Shown: piece after piece, positions 7,725 through 17,019 of the stretch | How the letters are laid out: every line of letters begins with the position of its first letter | Numbering within the stretch: the first letter of the stretch is position 1 | Program-made: the position numbers and the translations under genes | Assembly (NCBI RefSeq): GCF_006539505.1 | Contig: NZ_BJND01000059.1 | Span: 1-56,570, forward strand | Direction of reading: 5' to 3' | Length of the DNA stretch: 56,570 nucleotides | Source of the DNA: Streptomyces spinoverrucosus | GTDB lineage: Bacteria; Actinomycetota; Actinomycetes; Streptomycetales; Streptomycetaceae | The notes under the pieces: model-generated | What the model saw: only the letters and a program-made list of their open reading frames with translations | Databases searched by the model: none | What the model was told of the DNA's origin: nothing

Positions 7725-8909
7725 GTGACCACCGCCCAGACCCAGGAGCTCGACGTACAGCCGACGCCCCTCGCCCTGCTGCTGCTCGGCCGTGAGGCCG
7801 ACCCGAGCAGCGAGCGCGGCGTCGAGTGTCCCGGCGACCTGCCCTCGCCGTCCGACCCGGACCTGGTGATGCGCGCCCGCGCGGCCAAGGAGAAGCTGGG
7901 CGACAAGGTCTTCGTGCTCGGCCACCACTACCAGCGCGACGAGGTCATCCAGTTCGCGGACGTCACGGGCGACTCCTTCAAGCTGGCCAAGGACGCGGCC
8001 GCGCGGCCCGAGGCCGAGTACATCGTCTTCTGCGGCGTGCACTTCATGGCCGAGTCCGCGGACATCCTGACGTCCGACGACCAGAAGGTCGTGCTGCCGG
8101 ACCTGGCCGCGGGCTGTTCGATGGCCGACATGGCCACGGCCGAGCAGGTCGCCGAGTGCTGGGACGTGCTGACCGAGGCCGGGATCGCCGAGCAGGTCGT
8201 GCCCGTCTCGTACATGAACTCCTCCGCCGACATCAAGGCGTTCACCGGCAAGCACGGCGGCACCATCTGCACCTCGTCCAACGCCAAGCGGGCCCTGGAG
8301 TGGGCGTTCGAGCAGGGCGAGAAGGTGCTGTTCCTGCCCGACCAGCACCTGGGCCGCAACACCGCCGTGCGGGACATGGGCATGTCCCTCGACGACTGTG
8401 TCGTCTACAACCCGCACAAGCCGAACGGCGGCCTGACCGCCGAGGAGCTGCGGGCCGCGAAGATGATCCTTTGGCGCGGCCACTGCTCGGTGCACGGCCG
8501 CTTCAGCCTCGACTCGGTCAACGACGTGCGCGAGCGCATCCCGGGCGTGAACGTGCTGGTCCACCCCGAGTGCAAGCACGAGGTGGTGTCGGCCGCGGAC
8601 TACGTGGGCTCGACGGAGTACATCATCAAGGCGCTGGAGGCGGCCCCGGCCGGCTCCAAGTGGGCCATCGGCACGGAGCTGAACCTGGTCCGCCGTCTGG
8701 CGAACCGTTTCGCGCCGGAGGACAAGGAGATCGTCTTCCTCGACAAGACGGTTTGCTTCTGCTCGACCATGAACCGCATCGACCTGCCGCACCTCGTCTG
8801 GGCGCTGGAGTCGCTGGCCGAGGGCAACCTGGTCAACCGCATCGAGGTGGACAAGGAGACGGAGGCGTTCGCGAAGCTGGCTCTGGAGCGGATGCTGGCG
8901 CTGCCGTAG
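7725..8909 (+). CDS. nadA: quinolinate synthase A
   Basis: Condenses iminoaspartate with dihydroxyacetone phosphate to quinolinate in NAD biosynthesis, using a [4Fe-4S] cluster. I chose GTG 7725 (VTTAQTQELDV; AAAGG about 9 bases upstream), giving 394 aa; an in-frame upstream start at 7656 would add a 23-residue basic tail. The cluster cysteines are visible as C103 (VFCGVHF), C283 (HPECKHE) and one of C344/C346 (VCFCST). The other substrate-binding motifs GHHYQRDEV and SYMNSSADIKAF are intact. No nadB or nadC is adjacent in this window. It ends at a strong terminator. Confidence 0.96.
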   Translation: MTTAQTQELDVQPTPLALLLLGREADPSSERGVECPGDLPSPSDPDLVMRARAAKEKLGDKVFVLGHHYQRDEVIQFADVTGDSFKLAKDAAARPEAEYIVFCGVHFMAESADILTSDDQKVVLPDLAAGCSMADMATAEQVAECWDVLTEAGIAEQVVPVSYMNSSADIKAFTGKHGGTICTSSNAKRALEWAFEQGEKVLFLPDQHLGRNTAVRDMGMSLDDCVVYNPHKPNGGLTAEELRAAKMILWRGHCSVHGRFSLDSVNDVRERIPGVNVLVHPECKHEVVSAADYVGSTEYIIKALEAAPAGSKWAIGTELNLVRRLANRFAPEDKEIVFLDKTVCFCSTMNRIDLPHLVWALESLAEGNLVNRIEVDKETEAFAKLALERMLALP

Positions 8910-8915
8910 TAGTGC

Positions 8916-8953
8916 CGAAAGGGCCGGGTCTCGTAGGAGACCCGGCCCTTTCG
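8916..8953. terminator. rho-independent-type hairpin between nadA and the RND gene
   Basis: Perfect 17-bp stem (CGAAAGGGCCGGGTCTC / complement) with a GTAG loop, positioned between the convergent 3' ends. Confidence 0.85.
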
Positions 8954-8960
8954 CCGTCTG

Positions 8961-11900
8961 TCAGACTCCCGCAGGCTCCAGTACTTCCTCGGGCTTCGTC
9001 TGCTTCTTCGCCGCCCGCTTCTTCGCCCGGCGCTCCTTGCGGAGCTCCAGCATCGCGTAGAGCGTCGGGACCAGGAGCAGGGTCAGCAGGGTGGAGGTGA
9101 TCAGGCCGCCGATCACGACCACCGCCAGCGGCTGGGCGATGAAGCCGCCCTCGCCGGTGATGCCCAGCGCCATCGGGAGCAGGGCGAAGATGGTCGCCAG
9201 GGCGGTCATCAGGATCGGGCGGAGCCGGTGCCGGCCACCCTCGACCACGGCCTCGACGACGCCGTACCCCTGCCTGCGGTACTGGTTGATCAGGTCGATC
9301 AGCACGATCGCGTTGGTCACCACGATGCCGATCAGCATCAGCATGCCGATCATCGCGGGGACGCCCATCGGGGTGCCGGTGGCGACCAGCAGGCCGATCG
9401 CGCCCGTCGCGGCGAACGGGATGGAGACCAGCAGGATCAGCGGCTGGACCAGCGAGCGGAAGGTCGCGACCAGCAGCATGAAGACGATCGCGATGGCCGC
9501 CAGCATGGCCAGGCCCAGGTTGGCGAAGGCGTCGTCCTGGTCCTCGGAGACGCCGCCGATCCGGGCCGTGGCGCCCGCCGGGAGGTCCAGGGCGTTGATC
9601 TTCGACTGAAGCTCGGTGCTGACCGCGCCCGTGTTGTCGCCGGTCGGCTTGGCGGTGATGGTGGCCGCGCGCTGACCGTCGATCCGGGTCATGGAGACCG
9701 GCCCGTCCACCAGCTTCACGGTCGCGATCTCACCCAGCTTCACCGGGCCCAGCGGGAGGTTGCGCAGCTCGGCGATGGTCTGGGCCGGCTCTGCCGACTT
9801 GATGACGATGTCGCGCTCGGTGTCGTCCAGCGTCGCCTTGCCAGCCTGAGTGCCGCGCACCGCCTGGGCCACGGCCGCGCCCAGCGTCTGGTCGTTGAAC
9901 CCGGCGGCGGCCGCCGCGTCCTTGGCCGTCGCGGAGATGCGCGGCACGCTGGTCGCCAGGTCGCTGGTGACGTCCGTGACGTCGTCCAGGCCGGCCACCG
10001 TCTTGCGGACCTCCTCGGAGGCCTCGCGCAGTACGTCCGCGTCGGCCGCCTTCACGACCACGCTGAGGTCCTGGCTGCCGAAGCCGTCACCGGCCGCGAC
10101 GGTGGTCGTACCGACGCCGTCGAGCTTCTTCAGGCCCGCGTCGATGCGGTCCTGGACGTCCTCGAACGAGGCGGAGTCGTCCAGCATCACCGAGTACGAG
10201 GCCTGGTTGGTGTCGGTGCCGCCGCCGAAGGCGGCCATGAAGCCGGAGGAGCCGATCGTCACCTGGTAGTCCTTGACGCCCTCGGTGTCGGCGAGCAGCT
10301 GCTCGACCTTCTTCGCCTGGGCGTCGGTCGCGGCCAGGCTGGTGCCGGGCTTCAGCTCCTGCTTGATGGTGAGGACTTCCTGCTCGCCCTGGTCGAAGAA
10401 GTTGGTCTTCAGCAGCGGCGCCATGCCGAAGGTGCCGATCAGGACCACGACCGCGATGGCCACGCTGGTCAGGCGGCGCCGGGTGGCGAAGCGCAGGACG
10501 GGGACGTAGAACCGCTGGAGCCTGTTTCTCGCCTCCTTCTCCTCCGCCTGGCGGCGCGCCTCGTCGGCGTCCTCGGGGGTGCCCTTGGGGGCGCGCAGGA
10601 ACCAGTACGACAGGACCGGTACGACCGTCAGCGAGACCAGCAGGGAGGCCAGCAGGGCGGCCGTGACGGTCAGCGAGAACGAGCCGAACAGCTCGCCCAC
10701 CATGCCGCCGACCAGGCCGATCGGCAGGAACACCGCGACCGTGGTGAGCGTCGAGGACGTCACCGCGCCCGCGACCTCGCGGACCGCCTTGAGGATGGCC
10801 TCCTGGCGCTCCTCGCCGTAGCCGAGGTGCCGCTTGATGTTCTCCAGCACCACGATCGAGTCGTCGACGACCCGGCCGATGGCGATGGTCAGGGCGCCCA
10901 GCGTGAGCATGTTCAGGGACAGGTCCCGTGTCCACAGCACGATCAGGGCGAGGACGACGGAGAGCGGGATGCTGACCGCCGTGACCAGGGTGGAGCGGAT
11001 CGACGCCAGGAAGACCAGGATCACCAGGACCGCGAAGAGCAGGCCGAGCCCGCCCTCCGTGGTGAGGCCCTGGATGGACTTGGACACCGCCGGGCCCTGG
11101 TCGCTGACGACCGTGACGGTCGCGCCGGAGCCGAGGTCGGCGCGCATCTCGGGCAGCTTGTCCTCGACCGCGTCGGAGATGGCGACCGCGCTGCCGTCGC
11201 GGTCCATGGTGACGGCGACGGCGAGGCTGGGCTTGCCGTTGGTGCGGGTGAGGGAGTCGGCCCTGGCCTGCTCCTCGGTCACCTCGGCGACATCACCCAG
11301 CCGTACGGGCTTGTCGACGCCCTCGCCGGTGATCATCAGGTCCTCGATCTGCCCCAGCGAGGTGAAGCCGCCGCCGACCTGCACGGTGCGGTTGCTGCCG
11401 TCCTCGTCGAAGGAGCCGGCCGGGACGGTGGCGCCGCCAGCCTGGAGGGCCTGGACGAGGCTCTGGGTGTTCAGGCCGGCCCGGGCCAGCTCACGGTCGT
11501 CGGGGGTGACGGCGACCTGGAGGTCCCGCACGCCGTCGACGGTGACCTGGCCGACGCCGTCGATGTCCTCCAGGGCCGGTACGACGGTCCGGTCCAGCCG
11601 GTCGGCCAGCGCCTGCTGGTCCTCGTCGGAGGTGACGGCGAGGACGACGGTGGGGATGTCGTCCGTCGAACCGGCGATGACCTGCGGGTCCACGTCGTCC
11701 GGGAGCTGGACGCGGGCCCGGTTGACGGCCTGCTGGACGTCCGCGACGAGCTGCTGGGTGTCGGGGCCGTAGTCGAAGGACGCCATGATCAGGGCGTTGC
11801 CCTCGCTCGCCGTGGAGGTGACGCCGGTGATGCCGTCGACGGCTTCGAGGCTGTCCTCGATCGGCTCGACGACCTGCTTTTCGACCACGTCCGGGGACGC

Positions 11901-12062
11901 GCCCTGGTACGGCGCGAGCACCGACACCATGGGCAGTTCGATGGTGGGCAGCAGTTGCTGCTTGAGCTGTGGGATCGCGATCGCACCGAAGGCGAGCGCA
12001 ACGATCGACATCAGCCCTATCAGGGCCCGTTGCGCGAGGCTGAATCTGGACAGCCAGGACAT
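8961..12062 (-). CDS. RND-family efflux transporter (AcrB/HAE-1 type)
   Basis: 1033 aa inner-membrane proton antiporter. It shows the expected two-fold layout: TM1 at ~12-30, a large extracytoplasmic loop, TM2-6 at ~340-480, and a repeat of this pattern to ~1000. The proton-relay aspartates are present in GRVVDDSIVVLEN (D400, D401). The C-terminal tail is Lys/Arg-rich. AcrB-type pumps usually need a periplasmic adaptor and outer-membrane channel; none is encoded next to it. It lies 155 bases downstream of a two-component system on the same strand, which suggests control by it. Substrate unknown. Confidence 0.92.
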   Translation of the reverse strand: MSWLSRFSLAQRALIGLMSIVALAFGAIAIPQLKQQLLPTIELPMVSVLAPYQGASPDVVEKQVVEPIEDSLEAVDGITGVTSTASEGNALIMASFDYGPDTQQLVADVQQAVNRARVQLPDDVDPQVIAGSTDDIPTVVLAVTSDEDQQALADRLDRTVVPALEDIDGVGQVTVDGVRDLQVAVTPDDRELARAGLNTQSLVQALQAGGATVPAGSFDEDGSNRTVQVGGGFTSLGQIEDLMITGEGVDKPVRLGDVAEVTEEQARADSLTRTNGKPSLAVAVTMDRDGSAVAISDAVEDKLPEMRADLGSGATVTVVSDQGPAVSKSIQGLTTEGGLGLLFAVLVILVFLASIRSTLVTAVSIPLSVVLALIVLWTRDLSLNMLTLGALTIAIGRVVDDSIVVLENIKRHLGYGEERQEAILKAVREVAGAVTSSTLTTVAVFLPIGLVGGMVGELFGSFSLTVTAALLASLLVSLTVVPVLSYWFLRAPKGTPEDADEARRQAEEKEARNRLQRFYVPVLRFATRRRLTSVAIAVVVLIGTFGMAPLLKTNFFDQGEQEVLTIKQELKPGTSLAATDAQAKKVEQLLADTEGVKDYQVTIGSSGFMAAFGGGTDTNQASYSVMLDDSASFEDVQDRIDAGLKKLDGVGTTTVAAGDGFGSQDLSVVVKAADADVLREASEEVRKTVAGLDDVTDVTSDLATSVPRISATAKDAAAAAGFNDQTLGAAVAQAVRGTQAGKATLDDTERDIVIKSAEPAQTIAELRNLPLGPVKLGEIATVKLVDGPVSMTRIDGQRAATITAKPTGDNTGAVSTELQSKINALDLPAGATARIGGVSEDQDDAFANLGLAMLAAIAIVFMLLVATFRSLVQPLILLVSIPFAATGAIGLLVATGTPMGVPAMIGMLMLIGIVVTNAIVLIDLINQYRRQGYGVVEAVVEGGRHRLRPILMTALATIFALLPMALGITGEGGFIAQPLAVVVIGGLITSTLLTLLLVPTLYAMLELRKERRAKKRAAKKQTKPEEVLEPAGV

Positions 12063-12174
12063 GGGTCAGCGTCTCTCTTCTGTGGCCGTGAGCGGAGAAC
12101 GGGCACATGTGAGCGCCCGTACCTACACCCTGAGCCATCGCCCCCCGGTGATCCGTCGCCCCTGGGTCCAGTTC

Positions 12175-12180
12175 CTTATA
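12175..12180 (-). promoter_or_regulatory. candidate -10 element for the RND gene
   Basis: Reading leftward, TATAAG lies about 113 bases upstream of the transporter start, in the 155-base gap after the response-regulator gene. A TACTGC sits 17 bases further upstream but is a poor -35. Weak support only. Confidence 0.25.
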
Positions 12181-12217
12181 CGGCGCATACTCCGGCCGCA
12201 GTACACCCGGCGCGGGG

Positions 12218-12904
12218 TCAGTCCACCCTTGGGCGTACCAGCCCCGACTCGTACGCGATCACCACCAGCTGCGCCCGGTCGCGCGCGCCCAGCTTGGCCA
12301 TGGCCCGGTTGACGTGCGTCTTCACCGTCAGCGGGCTGACCTCCAGCCGCTCGGCGATCTCGTCGTTGGAGTGCCCGCCCGCGACCTGGACGAGGACCTC
12401 GCGCTCGCGCCCCGTCAGCGCGTCCAGCCGCTCGGAACGGGCGGGGTCGCGGTCGCCGTCGTGGGTGTCGCCGCCCTGCGCGAGGAAGCGGGCGATCAGA
12501 CCCTTGGTGGCGGCCGGGGACAGCAGCGCCTCACCGCCGGCCGCGACCCGGATGGCGGTGAGCAGCTCGTCCGGTTCGGAGCCCTTGCCGAGGAAGCCGG
12601 AGGCGCCCGCGCGCAGTGACTGCACCACGTAGTCGTCGACCTCGAAGGTGGTCAGGATGACGATCCGGACGTGGGCGAGGCCGGGGTCGGAGCTGATCAT
12701 GCGGGTGGCGGCGAGCCCGTCGGTGCCGGGCATCCGGATGTCCATCAGGACCACGTCGGCGCGCTGCTCCTTCGCCAGCCGCACCGCCTCCGCGCCGTCG
12801 GAGGCCTCCCCCACGACCTCCATGTCGGGCTCGGAGTCGACGAGCACACGGAAGGCGCTGCGCAGCAGCGCCTGGTCGTCGGCGAGCAGGACACGGATCG
12901 TCAT
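12218..12904 (-). CDS. two-component response regulator, NarL/FixJ family
   Basis: 228 aa. The receiver domain (~1-120) has acidic residues D9/D10 and the phosphoacceptor D55 in VVLMDIRMPG. The LuxR-type helix-turn-helix (~160-222) has LTGREREVLVQVAGG and VSPLTVKTHVNRAMAKL. Its ATG overlaps the stop of the kinase gene by 4 bases (ATGA), so the pair is co-translated. It probably regulates the downstream RND exporter, judged from position alone. Confidence 0.94.
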   Translation of the reverse strand: MTIRVLLADDQALLRSAFRVLVDSEPDMEVVGEASDGAEAVRLAKEQRADVVLMDIRMPGTDGLAATRMISSDPGLAHVRIVILTTFEVDDYVVQSLRAGASGFLGKGSEPDELLTAIRVAAGGEALLSPAATKGLIARFLAQGGDTHDGDRDPARSERLDALTGREREVLVQVAGGHSNDEIAERLEVSPLTVKTHVNRAMAKLGARDRAQLVVIAYESGLVRPRVD

Positions 12905-14130
12905 ACAGGGTCCTTCGCTGGGGCGGTGCGGGTCTTGACCGGCAGGATCGCATGGACGCGGAAGCCGCCGCCGTAGCGGGGACCGGTGGTGAGGGTGCCG
13001 CGCAGGGCGGTGACGCGTTCGCGCATGCCGAGCAGTCCGTGGCCGCCGCCGGAGACGGGGCCGTCGTCGTCGCCGGAGCCGTTGTCGAGGACGGTGATCT
13101 CGATGTTGGGCCCCACGCGGACGACGCTGACCTCGGCCTTCGCCGCCGTACCGGCGTGTTTCTGGACGTTGGTGAGGGCTTCCTGGATGACGCGGTACGC
13201 CGCCAGGTCGACGGCGGCGGGGAGGCTGGTGCCGTGGTCGGCGCGGGCCACCTCGACGTGCAGGCCGGCGCTGCGGAAGGTGCCGACGAGTTCGTCGAGG
13301 CGGTCCAGGCCGGGGGCGGGTTCGGTGGGGGCCTCCGGATCGTCGGACTGGCGGAGCAGGCCGACGGTGGCGCGCAGCTCGTTGAGCGCGGAGCGGCTGG
13401 CCTCGCGTACGTGCGAGAGGGCCTCCTTGGCCTGGTCGGGCCGTTTGTCCATGACATGTGCGGCGACCCCGGCCTGCACATTGACCAGGGCGATGTGGTG
13501 GGCGACCACGTCGTGCAGATCGCGGGCGATGCGCAGCCGCTCCTCGGCGACGCGGCGGCGTGCCTCCTCCTCGCGGGTGCGCTCGGCCTTCTCGGCGCGC
13601 TCGCGGATGGCCTGCACGAAGTCGCGGCGGCTGCGGACCGCGTCGCCGCCGGCCGCGGCCATGCCGGTCCAGGCGAAGACGGCGAGGTTCTCCTGGGTGT
13701 ACCAGGGCAGCGGGCCGGCGAGCATGGCGGCGCCGGTCAGCACGGTCATGGTGAGCAGGCCGACGCGCCAGGTGGTGGAGCGGTCGGTGCTGGCGGCGAC
13801 GGTGTAGAGGGCGACCACGGCGGACATGGCGACCGGGGCTCTGGGGTCGCCGGTGATGAACTCGACGACGGAGAGGGTGCCGGTGATGCCGAGGACCCGC
13901 ATGGGGGCGCGGCGGCGGAACACCAGGGCGGCGGCGCCGAGCACCATGAGGACGAGGCTGAGGATGTCCGGGGTGCGCAGCACCCAGTTGACGCCGTGCT
14001 TGCCATGCGGGTCCACCAGGGAGGCGGCCACCATGCAGACCAGTACGCCGGCCGCCAGCGCCGCGTCCAGCGCCGTGGGGTGCGCCTTCAGATGGCGCCG
14101 GGCGCTTTCGAGGGTGCTCACGGCTGTCAA
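12901..14130 (-). CDS. two-component sensor histidine kinase (HisKA_3 type)
   Basis: 409 aa. The N-terminal membrane domain has about five helices (residues ~20-160) and almost no extracytoplasmic loops, followed by a coiled linker rich in Glu/Arg (~175-200). The phosphoacceptor is H206 in RIARDLHDVVAHH, and the HATPase has LDNGSGDDDG and GGGHGLLGMRERV. This is the NarX/DesK-like class that pairs with NarL regulators. It is the first gene of the operon with the response regulator. Confidence 0.94.
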   Translation of the reverse strand: MTAVSTLESARRHLKAHPTALDAALAAGVLVCMVAASLVDPHGKHGVNWVLRTPDILSLVLMVLGAAALVFRRRAPMRVLGITGTLSVVEFITGDPRAPVAMSAVVALYTVAASTDRSTTWRVGLLTMTVLTGAAMLAGPLPWYTQENLAVFAWTGMAAAGGDAVRSRRDFVQAIRERAEKAERTREEEARRRVAEERLRIARDLHDVVAHHIALVNVQAGVAAHVMDKRPDQAKEALSHVREASRSALNELRATVGLLRQSDDPEAPTEPAPGLDRLDELVGTFRSAGLHVEVARADHGTSLPAAVDLAAYRVIQEALTNVQKHAGTAAKAEVSVVRVGPNIEITVLDNGSGDDDGPVSGGGHGLLGMRERVTALRGTLTTGPRYGGGFRVHAILPVKTRTAPAKDPV

Positions 14131-14186
14131 CGGTACGGGTACCTCGCGGGGCGTGGAACGGGGCCGGCGGTCGGTCCCGCTGTTCG

Positions 14187-14468
14187 TCAGCCCCCCGGGA
14201 TCAGTCCATCGTCGCTCAGCAGCTCCCGTACCTCTTCCAGGGTCGCGTCCGGGGACGGGAGGATCAGTTCCGAGGGTTCCAGGGAGTCGTCCGGGAGGGG
14301 CTCGCCCAGTTCGCGGACCTGGGTGAGGAGGGCCTGGAGGGTGCGGCGGAATCCGGGACCGTCGCCGTTCTCCATTTCCGCCAGGAGTTCGTCGTCCAGC
14401 TTGTTCAGCTCGGTGAGGTGGCTGTCGGCCAGCCTCACCTGTCCCTCCCCCATGATCCGTACGATCAT
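14187..14468 (-). CDS. PspA-associated protein PspAA
   Basis: 93 aa (MIVRIMGEGQVRLADSHL...). It is the small acidic partner found downstream of pspA in actinobacteria. I chose ATG 14468; an upstream in-frame extension is Arg/Ser-rich and overlaps pspA. It lies 19 bases after the pspA stop, clearly co-transcribed. It is followed leftward by the histidine kinase gene after ~56 bases, so read-through into the two-component system is possible. The biochemical role is unknown; the family is linked to membrane-stress responses. Confidence 0.88.
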   Translation of the reverse strand: MIVRIMGEGQVRLADSHLTELNKLDDELLAEMENGDGPGFRRTLQALLTQVRELGEPLPDDSLEPSELILPSPDATLEEVRELLSDDGLIPGG

Positions 14469-14487
14469 GTCGCCCTCCGGTGAGTGA

Positions 14488-15282
14488 CTACTGCTTGTCG
14501 AAGCGCGGGGTGTCCTGCGGCTGCTGCTGGGCCTGGGACTCGTCCTTGCCGCCCTCGATGGCCTGCTGGCCACCGGTGCCTCCGGCCAGCTCCGCCTTCA
14601 TGCGCTGCAGTTCCAGCTCCACATCCGTACCACCGGAGAGCCGGTCCAGCTCGGCCTGGATGTCGTCCTTGGCCATGCCGGTGGGGTCGTCGAGCGCGCC
14701 GGAGGCGAGCAGTTCGTCGATCGCGCCGGCCCGGGCCTGGAGCTGGGCCGTCTTGTCCTCGGCCCGCTGGATGGCCAGCCCGACGTCGCCCATCTCCTCG
14801 GAGATGCCGGTGAAGGCCTCGCCGATCCGGGTCTGGGCCTGGGCCGCGGTGTAGGTCGCCTTGATCGTCTCCTTCTTGGTGCGGAAGGCGTCGACCTTGG
14901 CCTGGAGGCGCTGGGCCGCCAGGGTGAGCTTCTCCTCCTCGCCCTGGAGCGTCGCGTGCTGGGTCTCCAGGTCCGTCACCTGCTGCTGGAGGGCGGCCCG
15001 GCGGGAGAGGGCCTCGCGGGCCAGGTCCTCACGGCCCAGCGCGAGCGCCTTGCGGCCCTGGTCCTCCAGCTTGGTCGACTGGGTCTGCAGCTGGTTCAGC
15101 TGGAGCTCCAGGCGCTTGCGCGAGGTCGCCACGTCCGCGACGCCACGGCGGACCTTCTGGAGCAGCTCCAGCTGCTTCTGGTACGAGTAATCGAGGGTCT
15201 CGCGCGGGTCCTCGGCCCGGTCAAGGGCCTTGTTCGCCTTCGCGCGGAAGATCATCCCCATACGCTTCATGACACCGCTCAT
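14488..15282 (-). CDS. pspA: phage shock protein A / IM30 family membrane-stress protein
   Basis: 264 aa, almost entirely alpha-helical with long heptad stretches (~25-215), as expected for the ESCRT-III-like PspA that polymerises on damaged membranes. The conserved N-terminus (MKRMGMIFRAKANKALDRAEDP) includes the amphipathic membrane-binding helix. The C-terminal ~40 residues are Gln/Gly-rich and disordered. ATG 15282 was chosen; a second ATG at 15270 is possible. It is divergent from the DUF3043 gene and co-transcribed with the PspAA gene. Confidence 0.94.
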   Translation of the reverse strand: MSGVMKRMGMIFRAKANKALDRAEDPRETLDYSYQKQLELLQKVRRGVADVATSRKRLELQLNQLQTQSTKLEDQGRKALALGREDLAREALSRRAALQQQVTDLETQHATLQGEEEKLTLAAQRLQAKVDAFRTKKETIKATYTAAQAQTRIGEAFTGISEEMGDVGLAIQRAEDKTAQLQARAGAIDELLASGALDDPTGMAKDDIQAELDRLSGGTDVELELQRMKAELAGGTGGQQAIEGGKDESQAQQQPQDTPRFDKQ

Positions 15283-15438
15283 GGGCTTCGCGCGCCCCCT
15301 TCTGACGGACTCCAGCTCACCGGTCTGCGACAGAACCCACAGTACGGGCCCTGCATCCATTGACGCACTGTTCGGGGACGGATGCGCTCATCCCCAAGGA
15401 CGACTGAGTGCGCTCCCGCTCCGGCGTAGGGAGTAGGT

Positions 15439-15464
15439 GGTCCCCGGGTATGCCCCGGGGGACC
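15439..15464. promoter_or_regulatory. GC-rich inverted repeat in the pspA/DUF3043 divergent region
   Basis: GGTCCCCGGG-tatg-CCCCGGGGGACC, a near-perfect palindrome (one extra G on the right arm) in the ~290-base region between the divergent starts. It may be an operator or a leader hairpin of the rightward gene. Confidence 0.35.
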
Positions 15465-15573
15465 CGAGGGCGTACACATCGTCCCCTCTGTCCCCTTAGA
15501 GACGAGTGGTGTTGCGGGATCGTTCCCCGCCGGACTGGGGTCCATGCCCCGGGACCCCGTACCCTTGGGTTTT

Positions 15574-16173
15574 GTGTTCCGTAGCCGTGCCAAAGACGAG
15601 AAGGCCGCCGTCGCCGCCCAGGCGCAGCTGACCGACTCCAAGCAGCCCCGTGACCCGCAGGCCCCGAAGGGCCGGCCGACGCCCAAGCGCAGTGAGGCCC
15701 AGTCCCAGCGCCGCAGCGTCGCCAATACGTCGATGACGCGCAAGGAGGCCGCCAAGCGGCAGCGCGAGGAGCGCCGTGCCGCCATGGAGCGGCAGCGCCA
15801 GGCGCTGGCGGGCGGTGACGAGCGGTATCTGCCGGCGCGCGACAAGGGTCCGGTGCGCCGGTTCGCCCGTGACTTCGTCGACTCGCGGTTCAACATCGCG
15901 GAGTACTTCCTGCCGATGGCCGTGGTCATCCTCGTGCTGAGCATGGTGCGGGTGCCGGCGCTGCAGAGCATCGCGCTGCTGCTGTGGCTGGTGGTGATCG
16001 TGCTCATCGTCCTGGACTCGTTCGTCACCGGGTACCGGCTGAAGAAGCGGCTGGCCGAGCGCTTCCCCGACGAGAACAAGCGCGGCGCGGTCGCCTACGC
16101 GCTGATGCGCTCCCTCCAGATGCGCCGACTCCGGCTGCCCAAGCCGCAGGTCAAGCGCGGAGAGCGGCCCTGA
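15574..16173 (+). CDS. DUF3043 family membrane protein
   Basis: 199 aa. It starts at GTG 15574 (VFRSRAKDEK); 10 extra in-frame codons upstream look non-coding. A long, highly charged cytoplasmic N-terminus (~1-105; Lys/Arg/Gln-rich, ARDKGPVRRFARDFVDSR) is followed by two adjacent transmembrane helices (~115-155) and a basic C-terminal tail. The family is widespread in actinobacteria with unknown function. The stop overlaps the start proposed for the next gene. Confidence 0.85.
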   Translation: MFRSRAKDEKAAVAAQAQLTDSKQPRDPQAPKGRPTPKRSEAQSQRRSVANTSMTRKEAAKRQREERRAAMERQRQALAGGDERYLPARDKGPVRRFARDFVDSRFNIAEYFLPMAVVILVLSMVRVPALQSIALLLWLVVIVLIVLDSFVTGYRLKKRLAERFPDENKRGAVAYALMRSLQMRRLRLPKPQVKRGERP

Positions 16174-16958
16174 GCGCGACGCCTTTCTCGGGGGGTGCGG
16201 CGCACGCCTGGCTGAGCGGGCTCGGCGGGTTGCGTGATGTCGTACGGCAGGAGCTGGTGGCCCGGCAGCTCGACGAGCAGATAGCCGGGCGGTTCCCGGT
16301 CGGGCAGCGGCTGCGGGTGCTCGACGTGGGGATGGGTCAGGGCACGCAGGCGCTGCGGCTGGCCCGGGCCGGGCACCAGGTGACCGGCATAGAGAAGGAC
16401 GCCACCATGCTCGCCGCGGCGCGCTCCGCGCTGACGGAGGAGCCGGTGGGGATCCAGGAGCGGGTCCGGCTCATCGAGGGCGACGGCCGGGACACGGGGG
16501 TGCACTTCCTGCCCGGCAGCTTCGACGTCGTGCTCTGTCATGGCGTACTCATGTACGTCAACGATCCGGATCCCCTGCTGGCGGGGCTGGCGCGGATGCT
16601 CGCGCCGGGCGGGCTGCTGTCGCTGCTGGTGCGCAACGGCGACGCGCTCGCGATCCGGCCGGGGCTGTCCGGCGACTGGGCCGCGGCGCTCGCCGCCTTC
16701 GACACCACCGCGTACCGCAACCGGCTGGGCCTCGACGTCCGGGCGGACCGCCTGGCCACGCTGACGGCCACACTCGCCGGGATCGGCGCACCGCTGCACG
16801 CCTGGTACGGCGTACGGGTCTTCACCGACACGGCCGCGGACGACGCGGAGGTCCCGGCGGACGTGGAGACGCTGCTGGTGGCGGAGGAACGGGCCGGGCG
16901 GACGGATCCGTACCGGGGGGTCGCGGCGTTGCTGCACTTGTGCGGGGTTCGGGGCTAG
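16170..16958 (+). CDS. class I SAM-dependent methyltransferase
   Basis: 262 aa. Motif I, VLDVGMGQGTQALRLA (~50-65), and the acidic residue of motif II, TGIEKD, identify a Rossmann-fold methyltransferase; the motif IV region is FDVVLCHGVLMYV. The substrate is unknown, although the layout resembles CmoM/UbiE-like small-molecule or tRNA methylases. The start is uncertain. No ATG/GTG exists in frame near the expected N-terminus, and the best candidate is CTG 16170, which overlaps the preceding stop as CTGA. TTG 16230 would lose part of the first helix. Confidence 0.85.
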   Translation: MSATPFSGGAAHAWLSGLGGLRDVVRQELVARQLDEQIAGRFPVGQRLRVLDVGMGQGTQALRLARAGHQVTGIEKDATMLAAARSALTEEPVGIQERVRLIEGDGRDTGVHFLPGSFDVVLCHGVLMYVNDPDPLLAGLARMLAPGGLLSLLVRNGDALAIRPGLSGDWAAALAAFDTTAYRNRLGLDVRADRLATLTATLAGIGAPLHAWYGVRVFTDTAADDAEVPADVETLLVAEERAGRTDPYRGVAALLHLCGVRG

Positions 16959-17019
16959 GCGCTCCGCTGGTGGTGCCGTTATGGGCCGTTGGTCTTGTGC
17001 GGCGCCGTCGTGGCTGGTC

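Noticed and set aside
9228..12632. Very long open frame on the plus strand opposite the RND gene (over 1100 codons)
   Set aside because: It is antisense to a gene with clear family motifs and is a by-product of high-GC codon use; composition is Arg/Gly/Asp-rich without domains.
12952..14487. Long plus-strand open frame opposite the histidine kinase
   Set aside because: Antisense shadow of a gene with intact HisKA_3 and HATPase motifs.
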